Assembly (NCBI GenBank): GCA_003132905.1
Contig: PKZC01000323.1
Location: 7,832 to 35,840 of the forward strand
Reading direction: 5' to 3'
Source of the DNA: Bryobacterales bacterium
GTDB taxonomy: Bacteria > Acidobacteriota > Terriglobia > Bryobacterales > Bryobacteraceae
Length of the DNA: 28,009 bases
Shown here: positions 1 through 7,700 of the stretch, one piece after another
Numbering within the stretch: position 1 is the first letter of the stretch
How the letters are laid out: each line of letters begins with the position of its first letter
Program-made: the position numbers and the translations under genes
Notes under the pieces: generated by a model
The model's input: only the letters and a program-made list of their open reading frames with translations
Told to the model about the DNA's origin: nothing
The model's database searches: none

Positions 1-1
1 G

Positions 2-529
2 CAAGCCGAAGTTGCGGCCGAGTCAGCGGATGTTTTGCAGATACCGGCGTTTCTATGCCGGCAAACGGACCTGTTGATCGCGGCCGGCCGCACGGGCCGC
101 GTCGTGAACATCAAGAAGGGGCAATTTGTATCGCCCTATGACATTCGCCATGCCGCGGATAAAGTGGCTTCCACGGGGAATAACAACATTCTGCTGACGG
201 AGCGGGGATCTTCGTTCGGCTACAACAATCTGGTGGTGGACATGCGCGGGCTGCAGATCATGCGAGAATTTGGATGGCCTGTGGTCTTCGACGCCACGCA
301 CAGCGTCCAGATTCCAGGAGGCCTCGGCAATGCCTCCGGAGGGCAGCCGCAGTTCATTCCGACACTCGCGCGCGCCGCTGTGGCTGCCGGCGTGGATGGG
401 GTATTCGTGGAAGTTCACGAAGAGCCTGAGCGGGCGTTGTCGGACGGCCCCAATGCGCTACGCCTAGATCGCCTGGGAGCGCTGTGGGAGAAGCTTCAGG
501 CAATTCACGAGCTGGCCAGTGACACGTGA
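2..529 (+). CDS. kdsA: 3-deoxy-8-phosphooctulonate synthase (KDO-8-P synthase), 3' part only
   Basis: This enzyme condenses phosphoenolpyruvate with arabinose 5-phosphate to make KDO 8-phosphate, the precursor of the lipopolysaccharide core sugar KDO; it acts in the cytoplasm. The gene enters the window already in frame, so the N-terminal part (roughly 100 of the usual ~280 residues) is missing. The visible ~175 residues carry family landmarks: [14 protein letters not shown], the [11 protein letters not shown] loop, VVFDATHS, and the C-terminal [13 protein letters not shown] metal/substrate segment. The reading frame is open from base 2, and the first in-window ATG (35) is internal to the family alignment, so it is not the start. 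The ORF ends with TGA at 527-529, before a 220-bp gap. It implies a Gram-negative type outer membrane. Confidence 0.96.
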   Translation, partial: QAEVAAESADVLQIPAFLCRQTDLLIAAGRTGRVVNIKKGQFVSPYDIRHAADKVASTGNNNILLTERGSSFGYNNLVVDMRGLQIMREFGWPVVFDATHSVQIPGGLGNASGGQPQFIPTLARAAVAAGVDGVFVEVHEEPERALSDGPNALRLDRLGALWEKLQAIHELASDT

Positions 530-541
530 GTGGAGTCCTCA

Positions 542-570
542 TAGTACTTCTTAGTACTTCAGCTTAGTAA
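542..570. repeat. Short direct repeats, TAGTACTTC x2 plus a TTAGTAAG relative
   Basis: TAGTACTTC occurs at 542-550 and again at 552-560, a 10-bp period close to one helical turn, followed by TTAGTAA at 564-570. It lies in the gap between kdsA and the secreted beta-propeller gene. Helical phasing suggests repeated protein-binding half-sites (inference); no known regulator is identified. Confidence 0.5.
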
Positions 571-586
571 GTGAAATCGATGGCAT

Positions 587-605
587 CTACTAACATTGTT
601 AGTAG
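587..605. promoter_or_regulatory. Perfect 8-bp inverted repeat CTACTAAC-att-GTTAGTAG, candidate operator
   Basis: The two 8-bp arms at 587-594 and 598-605 are exact reverse complements around a 3-bp centre. Short AT-centred dyads with TACTA/TAGTA cores resemble operators of small winged-helix repressors such as the BlaI/MecI class, but this is an analogy only. It lies about 145 bp upstream of the TTG start at 750. With no T-run and so short a loop, it is more likely a DNA-binding site than a terminator. The rest of 606-749 shows no clear feature; I could not assign a sigma-70 promoter with confidence. Confidence 0.45.
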
Positions 606-749
606 TCTCCACGTCGACTGCACACCAAGTGGTGCCAAAGTCAGAGCGCACTGCAAGTAATTGTAAGAACCCGAAACTTCTTTGTGTCAAATGTGTAAAC
701 AGATTAGGAAGGGATTTTTGCGACGCTGATCGCGAAGCGGAATGGACCG

Positions 750-3077
750 TTGAGTAGCCTATCTCGCCTGCTATCGCTGTACTGTTGCTATAAACTTCCT
801 AGATCCCCCTGGGCCCGTCTTCTTGGCCTGGGGTTGACTCTTGCTGCCGGCACGTTCGCGCAGGTAAATGTGCTGAACGTGAACTACGACAATCAGCAGA
901 CTGGCGCAAATCTTCAGGAAACCAGCCTCACTCCGCAAATTAACTGGAATACATTTGGAAAGACCGGCACTTTGCCGGTGGATGGGCAGGTTTATGCTCA
1001 ACCGCTTTACGTCGCCGGTGTCACGATTGCCGGAGTGAAGTACAACGTACTTTATGTGGCTACCATGCACAACAGCATCTATGCGTTCAACGCGGATGCT
1101 CCGCAAACGGCGGCTCCGCTTTGGCAGGTGAATTTTGGCCCGACCATTCCATCCGGTCTGTTCAACTTTACCGACATTCTGCCAGAGGTGGGCATTTTGG
1201 GTACGCCCGCCATCGATGCGACGAAGCAAGTGCTGTACGTGGTGGCCGATACGCTTCCCGCGGGCGTCCTCAGCGATCCGGTGTTTCAACTGCACGCCCT
1301 TTCGCTGGTGGATGGACATGAAATGTTCGGCGGTCCAGTACAGGTCGCGGCATCGGTACCAGGAAATGGAGCTGGCAGTATTAACGGGACTATCGCGTTC
1401 GATGCGTTTTGGCAATTGCAGCGGCCGGGTTTGATGCTGGCCAACGGAACGCTCTACGTCGCTTTTGGATCGCACGCCGACGCGGGCAACTACCAAGGCT
1501 GGATCTTGGGATACAACGCACCGACGCTCCAACCCAACGCTGTTTTCAATAGCGCGCCTAATGGCCGCCAGTCCGCATTCTGGCAAGCCGGGCGAGCGCC
1601 CGCCATCGATAGCAGCGGGAACCTCTATGCCGTCACCGGGAATGGCGATTTCGACGGCGTATCCAACTTCGGCGAGTCGCTCCTCCGCCTGAAGGGCAGC
1701 AATCTCTCTTTGCTCGACTGGTATACGCCACAGGAATGGAGCTTCCTTAACAGTCAGGATGACGATCTGGGATCGGCCGGAGCGATTCTAATCCCCAACA
1801 CCAACCTTCTTCTCACGGGTGGCAAGGCAGGCATGCTGTACGTGGTGCAGACCAACTCGCTGGGTCACCTGGGCGCCGATACCACCAGCACGGTCCAAGG
1901 CGTTCAAGTGAACAATTGGGGCCTGTTCACGATGGTTTTGTGGAACAGCGCGCCAACCGGTCCCACCGTGTACGAGTTTGAACCCGGCGGGTCGCTCAAG
2001 GCGTTTCAAATCGTGAAAAATCAGCTCAATTCAACGATCCTTTCCGAATACACACCACCGAATTCTTCCACATATGCAGGAATGTCCCTTTCGGCCAACG
2101 GCGGACAGAGCGGTATCGTTTGGTTCGTTACGGGAAACCCAAGCGTGGAAGGCAAGCCCGCCACGCTGCATGCTCTGGATGCCGTCAATCTTGCTCACGA
2201 GCTATGGAACAGCGACCTGAATAGCAGCCAGGATCAGCCCGGCGGATTCGTGAAATTTGTCCCGCCCACTGTGGCGAATGGCCGTGTTTACGTTCCAACG
2301 ATGTCGAATGCCGTCGTGGTGTACGGGCCTCTGAGCAGCACGGAGCCCGCCTCGGCTACTCCCGCGATCTCCGCGGTGGTCAATAGCGCAAGTTTCCTGC
2401 AAGGCGCGGTATCGCCCGGAGAATTGATTACTATTTTTGGCGCCAACCTGGGACCTCCTTCCGATGCCCAAGCCGATCTGGTCGGCGATGTCGTCTCCGA
2501 TACGATTGAGGGCACGCAGGTTTCCATCGGCGGGGTAACATCGCCGATTTTGTTTGCCTCCTCCAGCCAGATCAACACCGTAGTTCCGTTCAATCTTACG
2601 GGCACGACCGCAGCAGTGCAGGTGCTTTATCAGGGCCAGTCCACCGCATCCACTACAGTGCCGGTTCAAGCTGTCTCGCCTGCAATATTCTCTGTGAATG
2701 GCACGGGCGGAGGGCAAGGAGCCATTCTCAATCAGGATGGCAGCGTCAATTCCCAATCCAATCCCGCTTCGCGCGGCTCTGTGGTGTCGCTATATGCGAC
2801 CGGTGCTGGACTCACCACGCCTGCCAGTGTGAACGGATTGGTCACCGCTCCGAACGCTTCAGAATATTATCCGGCCCCCGTACTGCCTGTCTCGGTTTCC
2901 ATCGATGGACAAGCGGCTCAGATTGTTTACGCAGGGGCTGCGCCGGGCCTGATCGCCGGAGTGTTGCAAATCAACGTAGTCGTCCCCGCTAATGCAACAC
3001 ATGCGTCGTACGATAAGGTTGTCGTCACGGTGGGCAATTCCACAAGTCCAACTGCCGTGACCATGTCGGTTCATTAG
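750..3077 (+). CDS. Secreted beta-propeller (PQQ/WD-like) protein with Solibacter-type C-terminal domain
   Basis: The predicted protein has 775 residues. The TTG start gives an n-region with several Arg/Lys, a hydrophobic stretch (about 22-34) and a likely signal-peptidase site after GTFA, so export is expected. Residues ~45-530 contain repeated blade-like segments (for example VLYVATMHNSIYAFN, LYAVTGNGDF, RVYVPTMSNAVVVYG) typical of PQQ-type beta-propellers. From about residue 540 the sequence reads VVNSASF...GELITIFGANLGP and continues with ASSSQINTVVPF and GSVVSLYATGAG; these match the C-terminal domain (TIGR03437) that is heavily amplified in Solibacter. No catalytic residues are evident, so substrate and role are unknown; extracellular binding or surface display is an inference. 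It stands alone, flanked by a 220-bp gap and then the OPT transporter gene. Confidence 0.88.
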   Translation: MSSLSRLLSLYCCYKLPRSPWARLLGLGLTLAAGTFAQVNVLNVNYDNQQTGANLQETSLTPQINWNTFGKTGTLPVDGQVYAQPLYVAGVTIAGVKYNVLYVATMHNSIYAFNADAPQTAAPLWQVNFGPTIPSGLFNFTDILPEVGILGTPAIDATKQVLYVVADTLPAGVLSDPVFQLHALSLVDGHEMFGGPVQVAASVPGNGAGSINGTIAFDAFWQLQRPGLMLANGTLYVAFGSHADAGNYQGWILGYNAPTLQPNAVFNSAPNGRQSAFWQAGRAPAIDSSGNLYAVTGNGDFDGVSNFGESLLRLKGSNLSLLDWYTPQEWSFLNSQDDDLGSAGAILIPNTNLLLTGGKAGMLYVVQTNSLGHLGADTTSTVQGVQVNNWGLFTMVLWNSAPTGPTVYEFEPGGSLKAFQIVKNQLNSTILSEYTPPNSSTYAGMSLSANGGQSGIVWFVTGNPSVEGKPATLHALDAVNLAHELWNSDLNSSQDQPGGFVKFVPPTVANGRVYVPTMSNAVVVYGPLSSTEPASATPAISAVVNSASFLQGAVSPGELITIFGANLGPPSDAQADLVGDVVSDTIEGTQVSIGGVTSPILFASSSQINTVVPFNLTGTTAAVQVLYQGQSTASTTVPVQAVSPAIFSVNGTGGGQGAILNQDGSVNSQSNPASRGSVVSLYATGAGLTTPASVNGLVTAPNASEYYPAPVLPVSVSIDGQAAQIVYAGAAPGLIAGVLQINVVVPANATHASYDKVVVTVGNSTSPTAVTMSVH

Positions 3078-3140
3078 CCTTGCCGCCGCGTCGCGCGGTT
3101 CCCGCGTCTCGCTCCAACCACCTGCTATCATTGTGATCCA

Positions 3141-5159
3141 ATGAGCGAACAACCACGTCATCGCCCGTTTGTCCCGCAGAGCGTGCAAATGCGGGAGTTC
3201 ACCTTCCGAGCGCTGCTTCTCGGACTAATCATGACGGTGATTCTCGGGGCGGCTAACGCGTACCTGGGTTTGCACGCCGGCATCACGATTGCCGCTACTT
3301 ATCCGGCGGCGGTGATCGGCATGGCTGTGTTGCGCACCATGAACGGATCAGTGCTGGAAGAGAACATCGCTCGTACCGCGGGGTCGATCGGAGAGGCCGT
3401 GGCGGCGGGCGCGATTTTTACGCTGCCGGCATTTCTGATCTCGGGCGCGTGGCCATCGTTTTCGCCCAAAGATGCTTACTGGAAATCGACGGCGCTGATG
3501 ATAGTTGGCAGCATTCTCGGAGTGCTGTTCGTATCGCTGATGCGACGCGTCATGGTGGAAGATCCGGAGCTGCCGTTTCCCGAATCGCTGGCTGCGTCTG
3601 AGATCCACAAAGCAGGCCGGCGCGGCGCGGACGCGGCGAAGTATCTGTTCTACAATCTGGGGCTCGGCGCGCTGATTCAGTTTCTAGCCGAGATTCAGCT
3701 CTTCGCCAACGACAAAGATTTCCTGCTGCGAGTGGGGCAGCTTGGCAAAAGCGTCGTGAAGTTGGGATCGTCCCGGCAGGCGCTGAGCGCGGGCGGCGTC
3801 ACGTTGGCCTCGGGACCTACAGTGAGTCCGGCGTACATCGGCGTCGGCTATATCATCGGGCCGGAACTGGCCGCCTTGAACTTTGCGGGCGGCGTGCTGG
3901 CCTGGGGCTTCCTGGTGCCGCTGTTGATCTTTTTCATGGGGCCGCAACTGCATGCGTTCTTGCCCGCAGGAGCCGGGGATGATTCCTGGGTGGGGCTGAT
4001 CAATGCCGTATGGCGTTACATCGTGCGGCCCATCGCCGTCGGCGGTATGATGACGGGCGCTGCTTACACCCTGTTCCGCATGCGGAAGGGGCTTTTCGAC
4101 GGCCTGAAGCGCGCGGTTTCCGATTTAAGCGCAGTCGCCAAGCCGGAAGAAAATATTCGCACCGAGCAGTACATGAGTTCGAAGATCGTGTTCGGCTTAA
4201 TCGGCGTTATGTTCGCGTGCATGATCGCGCTCTACATATATTTGTCGCAGCAGGTGCTGGGCGGCGTTGTGGCGGCCATCGTCATGCTGCTCATCGCGTT
4301 TTTCTTCGCCGCGGTATCCGGTTACCTGGTGGGGACGATTGGATCGACCAACAATCCGATCTCCGGGCTAACGCTGACCACGTTGATCATCGCGGCGCTG
4401 TTGATGGTGTCGCTGGGCGTGTCAGGTCCAGGCGGCGTAGCTGTGGTGCTCGGTGTAGCGGCCGTGGCATGCGTATCGTCGGCGGTCGCCGGTGAACTGC
4501 TGCAGGACTTTAAGGTCGGCTATATCCTCGGTGGCACGCCGCGGCGGATTCAGATAGCGGAGCTCATCGCCGTAGTGGTGGCCAGCGCCGCAATGTACTG
4601 GCCGCTGTATATTCTGCAAGCCGCGAATATCAAGGGCGGCGGCATCGGATTTGGCGATCCCAAGCTTTCGGCGCCGCAGGCCGGCCTGATGGCTACTCTC
4701 GCGCAAGGTATCGTGGGAGGCGACATGCCATGGCCGCTGGTGGTGGTGGGCGTCATGTTTGGCGTGGTCATGATCATGGGGCGAGTGAAGAGCCCGATGC
4801 TGGTTGCGGTCGGAATGTATCTTCCGATTAACACCACCTTCGCGATCTTTCTGGGCGGTATTTTCCGCTGGGTGACAGATTCCATGCGCAAGCGATCGGG
4901 TTTCAACGAGGGGCAATCGGCGCGCGTTGAGAACGTGGGAATACTCGTTGCGTCGGGCCTTATCGCGGGCGAAGCTTTGATGGGGCTGGTGATCGCGACG
5001 TTTCGTTTCTTTGAATGGCCCCTGCCGAAGATTTTTCCCGAGCCGTCTTATTTTGTAGGCTGTATCGTCATTCTCTTGCTGGGGACGTTGCTGGTCAGGC
5101 TGCCGATTTCGAAGGCGGGCAGTCCGGACGAGCCAGCGCCGCCCGCGGCAATGATGTAA
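3141..5159 (+). CDS. OPT-family oligopeptide transporter
   Basis: This is a 672-residue, strongly hydrophobic integral membrane protein with about 14-16 predicted membrane spans. The early segment GAANAYLGLHAGITIAATYP and the LPFPESLAASEIHKAG motif are characteristic of the prokaryotic branch of the OPT superfamily, proton-coupled importers of oligopeptides or metal chelates. Length fits the family (usually 600-700). ATG 3141 was chosen because it begins a short hydrophilic N-tail before the first membrane span; the Shine-Dalgarno signal is weak. The gene is separated by 63 bp from the preceding gene and 147 bp from the next. Downstream lies an exported aminopeptidase, which fits a peptide-use role, although substrate specificity cannot be read from sequence. 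Confidence 0.93.
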   Translation: MSEQPRHRPFVPQSVQMREFTFRALLLGLIMTVILGAANAYLGLHAGITIAATYPAAVIGMAVLRTMNGSVLEENIARTAGSIGEAVAAGAIFTLPAFLISGAWPSFSPKDAYWKSTALMIVGSILGVLFVSLMRRVMVEDPELPFPESLAASEIHKAGRRGADAAKYLFYNLGLGALIQFLAEIQLFANDKDFLLRVGQLGKSVVKLGSSRQALSAGGVTLASGPTVSPAYIGVGYIIGPELAALNFAGGVLAWGFLVPLLIFFMGPQLHAFLPAGAGDDSWVGLINAVWRYIVRPIAVGGMMTGAAYTLFRMRKGLFDGLKRAVSDLSAVAKPEENIRTEQYMSSKIVFGLIGVMFACMIALYIYLSQQVLGGVVAAIVMLLIAFFFAAVSGYLVGTIGSTNNPISGLTLTTLIIAALLMVSLGVSGPGGVAVVLGVAAVACVSSAVAGELLQDFKVGYILGGTPRRIQIAELIAVVVASAAMYWPLYILQAANIKGGGIGFGDPKLSAPQAGLMATLAQGIVGGDMPWPLVVVGVMFGVVMIMGRVKSPMLVAVGMYLPINTTFAIFLGGIFRWVTDSMRKRSGFNEGQSARVENVGILVASGLIAGEALMGLVIATFRFFEWPLPKIFPEPSYFVGCIVILLLGTLLVRLPISKAGSPDEPAPPAAMM

Positions 5160-5244
5160 GGCGCAACCGCCACCGGCATCGCTCCGTCTGAAGCTACAGG
5201 GAAGAAGGATCGGCCGCCAGGCGCCGCTGCTAGGCCCGCGTCTG

Positions 5245-5270
5245 GTGGCTGTTTTCCAGCCGCTATTTTG
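5245..5270 (+). terminator. Weak candidate terminator hairpin after the OPT gene
   Basis: GTGGCTG (5245-5251) and CAGCCGC (5257-5263) can form a 7-bp stem with one G-U pair around a TTTTC loop, followed by TATTTTG. The T-run is short, so function as an intrinsic terminator is uncertain. It lies between the OPT stop and the TTG start at 5307. Confidence 0.3.
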
Positions 5271-5306
5271 CTGCGATAACCGCGCTCGATCCTTTACCAT
5301 TAGATA

Positions 5307-7700
5307 TTGCCTCGCGTTAGTTCGTCCACTGATTCCGGCAAGACCAAATGGCCCCAGCTCTATCTGGGCGTGGCCTTCACCACCCTTGCCACGTTGATCC
5401 TGGAGCTGTCGCTCACGCGCATCTTTTCGGTGGTCTTCTATTACCATTTCGCGTTTCTTGCCATCTCGATTGCACTGTTCGGGCTTGGCGCGGGCGGCCT
5501 GTTTTCGTACGTTGTAACCAGCCGGGGCGGAAATATCTTCCACAAGCTGGGCGTCCTCGCGGTGGTGAATAGCCTGGCCGTTGTGGCTTCACTGGTCTTC
5601 ATCCTGACGCGCGCCGGAGAGCTCGGCAATCTCACGCTTGCGGGCGTCTATTTCGCAAGCGCGCTGCCGTTCTTTTTTTCGGGCGCGGTGATTTCGATTG
5701 CCGTGGCAGAAGCGATTCAGCGCATGGACCGCGTGTACTTCTTCGATTTGCTCGGGGCCGCCAGCGGTTGCCTGATGCTGGTTCCATTTTTGAACTACTT
5801 GGGCGGTCCAAATACCGTCATCGCAGCCTCGGTTCTGTTGGCTGTATCGGCGGCCGTCTGGTACAACTTGGCGGGCAGCCTGCGTGGCCGCGCGGGTGCG
5901 GTTACGTTAGCGCTGGTGTTTGTGGCGTTGATGGCTTTCAACGGAAAAAGCCACGTGATCGATGTTCGCTACGCCAAGGGCCATCACATCGGGCAGGAAT
6001 CTTTCGTCCGATGGAATCCGATCTCTCGCATCGCGCTGCTCAATCCCAACTCGAGCGACCCCGAGATCGTGATCGACGCCGACGCATCCACGGGTATTCC
6101 TAAGTTCGATCTAGAGCATCTGACGGATCAGCAGCGGGCGAACTTATTGCACGAGGGTCCGGGCTTTCCCTATATGCTGCGGCCCGGCGCCAAGACGCTG
6201 GTGATTGGTCCAGGCGGCGGATGGGACGTAGCGCGGGCGCTCACCGGCGGAAGCCAGGACGTGACGGCAGTGGAGATCAACCCGATCATCGCGCACACCA
6301 TCATGCAGCAGCGCTTTGCGGACCTGAGCCATCGGCTGTATTTCCGGCCCCAAGTCCACCTGTTCGTCGAAGACGGTCGTAGCTTTGTGCGCCGGAGTCC
6401 GGAGAAGTATCAGGTGTTGCAGGCCACGTTAGTGGATACGTGGGCGTCCACCGCAGCGGGAGCTTTTGCGCTTTCTGAAAACAATCTCTATACCACCGAC
6501 GCGTTCCGCGATTATTTGAATCACTTAACGGACGACGGGTTAATGGTCTTTACACGCTGGGGTTTCCAGCCGCCGCGCGAGAGCTTGCGATTGCTTTCGC
6601 TCGCCATCGAGTCGCTCGGCGAAGTGGGTGAAAGCGATGCGTGGCGGCATGTTGTGGTGCTGCGCGATCACGCCCAGAACATCAACGGTTTCGGCGCGCT
6701 GGACACAGTAATGATCTTCCGCAAGCCACTGGGCGACGCGGATATAGCGCGAGTGAAGGCGGCATTAAGCGAGACCAACCTGCGGGCGCTCTACATTCCC
6801 GGCGATGCGCCGTCGAACGAGTTTGGCGAGCTGCTGCGGAGCGCCGATCCCAAAACGTTTTGGGCCAGTTATCGCTACAACGTCACGCCGGTGGACGACG
6901 ACCGGCCGTTCTTCTTTTACACCGTGCAGCCGCGGGATGTTCTGGATTTTCTGAAAGAGGGCGGGCTGTCGGCGGATTACAAAATCAACCGAGCGCTGCC
7001 GTTATTGTTTGAAGTGGTCGGCATCAGTATTCTCGCCATCATCGTGGTGCTGGCCTTCCCTCCGTTGTTGTTGGGCGAGCGTCTTCCAGCTGGAAAAGGC
7101 GTGCGCGGATTCTTGTTGTATTTCGTATGCATCGGAACGGGCTACATTTTGATCCAGGTGGCGTTGATCCAAAAGTTTGTACTCTTCCTGGGCCATCCCA
7201 CGTATGCATTAACAGTGATTATTTTTTCGATGCTCATTTCGAGCGGGCTGGGTAGCTATTGCAGCCGCCGTTTGACCGGCGAATCGAGTAATACCGGACG
7301 GCTCAGCGCTGTATTGATCGGCGTCGCGGTAACAGTTACCGCGCTCGCTTATCTGGCCGCGCCGGTGAGCGAATTTGGAGTGGGATGGCCTCTGCCTCTG
7401 AAGGCTTTGGTCACGGTTTGTTTGATTGCGCCTGCCGGGTTTCTGATGGGCATTCCATTTCCAACGGGCCTTACGCGATTGGAGCAAAACTTCCCGCAAG
7501 CGGTGCGCTGGGCGTGGGCGCTCAATGCGGCCGCAAGCGTTTTGGGATCCGCCGCCGCCATCTGCCTCGCCATCTATATCGGCCTTCGCGCCACCGTCTT
7601 GATGGGAGCATTCCTGTATTTGTGCGCGCTGTCGGTGCTGTGGCTGCGAAAGAGCGCCGTGGCCGTGCAAGTTCCCGCCGAAGCAGTAGCTCCATTATGA
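5307..7700 (+). CDS. Membrane protein with spermidine-synthase-like (SpeE-fold) domain
   Basis: The product has 797 residues in three parts: an N-terminal block of membrane spans (about 17-200), a cytoplasmic Rossmann-like aminopropyltransferase/methyltransferase domain (about 220-540), and a C-terminal block of membrane spans (about 565-785). The nucleotide-cofactor loop VIGPGGGWD is near residue 298-306, followed by AVEINP and VEDGRSF. The usual catalytic segment of spermidine synthases ends in Asp-Pro; here the matching place reads LVDTW, so classical aminopropyl transfer is not assured. Proteins of this build are common in Acidobacteria and are usually annotated as 'spermidine synthase'; their real substrate is not established as far as I know. 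The TTG start was chosen because hydrophobic sequence begins shortly after. The stop overlaps the next start (ATGA), suggesting translational coupling to the aminopeptidase. Confidence 0.82.
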   Translation: MPRVSSSTDSGKTKWPQLYLGVAFTTLATLILELSLTRIFSVVFYYHFAFLAISIALFGLGAGGLFSYVVTSRGGNIFHKLGVLAVVNSLAVVASLVFILTRAGELGNLTLAGVYFASALPFFFSGAVISIAVAEAIQRMDRVYFFDLLGAASGCLMLVPFLNYLGGPNTVIAASVLLAVSAAVWYNLAGSLRGRAGAVTLALVFVALMAFNGKSHVIDVRYAKGHHIGQESFVRWNPISRIALLNPNSSDPEIVIDADASTGIPKFDLEHLTDQQRANLLHEGPGFPYMLRPGAKTLVIGPGGGWDVARALTGGSQDVTAVEINPIIAHTIMQQRFADLSHRLYFRPQVHLFVEDGRSFVRRSPEKYQVLQATLVDTWASTAAGAFALSENNLYTTDAFRDYLNHLTDDGLMVFTRWGFQPPRESLRLLSLAIESLGEVGESDAWRHVVVLRDHAQNINGFGALDTVMIFRKPLGDADIARVKAALSETNLRALYIPGDAPSNEFGELLRSADPKTFWASYRYNVTPVDDDRPFFFYTVQPRDVLDFLKEGGLSADYKINRALPLLFEVVGISILAIIVVLAFPPLLLGERLPAGKGVRGFLLYFVCIGTGYILIQVALIQKFVLFLGHPTYALTVIIFSMLISSGLGSYCSRRLTGESSNTGRLSAVLIGVAVTVTALAYLAAPVSEFGVGWPLPLKALVTVCLIAPAGFLMGIPFPTGLTRLEQNFPQAVRWAWALNAAASVLGSAAAICLAIYIGLRATVLMGAFLYLCALSVLWLRKSAVAVQVPAEAVAPL

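Noticed and set aside
4422..5543. 373-codon open frame on the minus strand
   Set aside because: It is antisense to the OPT and SpeE-like genes, very rich in Arg/His/Gln, and crosses their intergenic gap; no family resemblance.
7385..7696. Upstream extension of the aminopeptidase frame
   Set aside because: It overlaps the last membrane spans of the SpeE-like gene and encodes no signal or homologous sequence; ATG 7697 gives a signal peptide.
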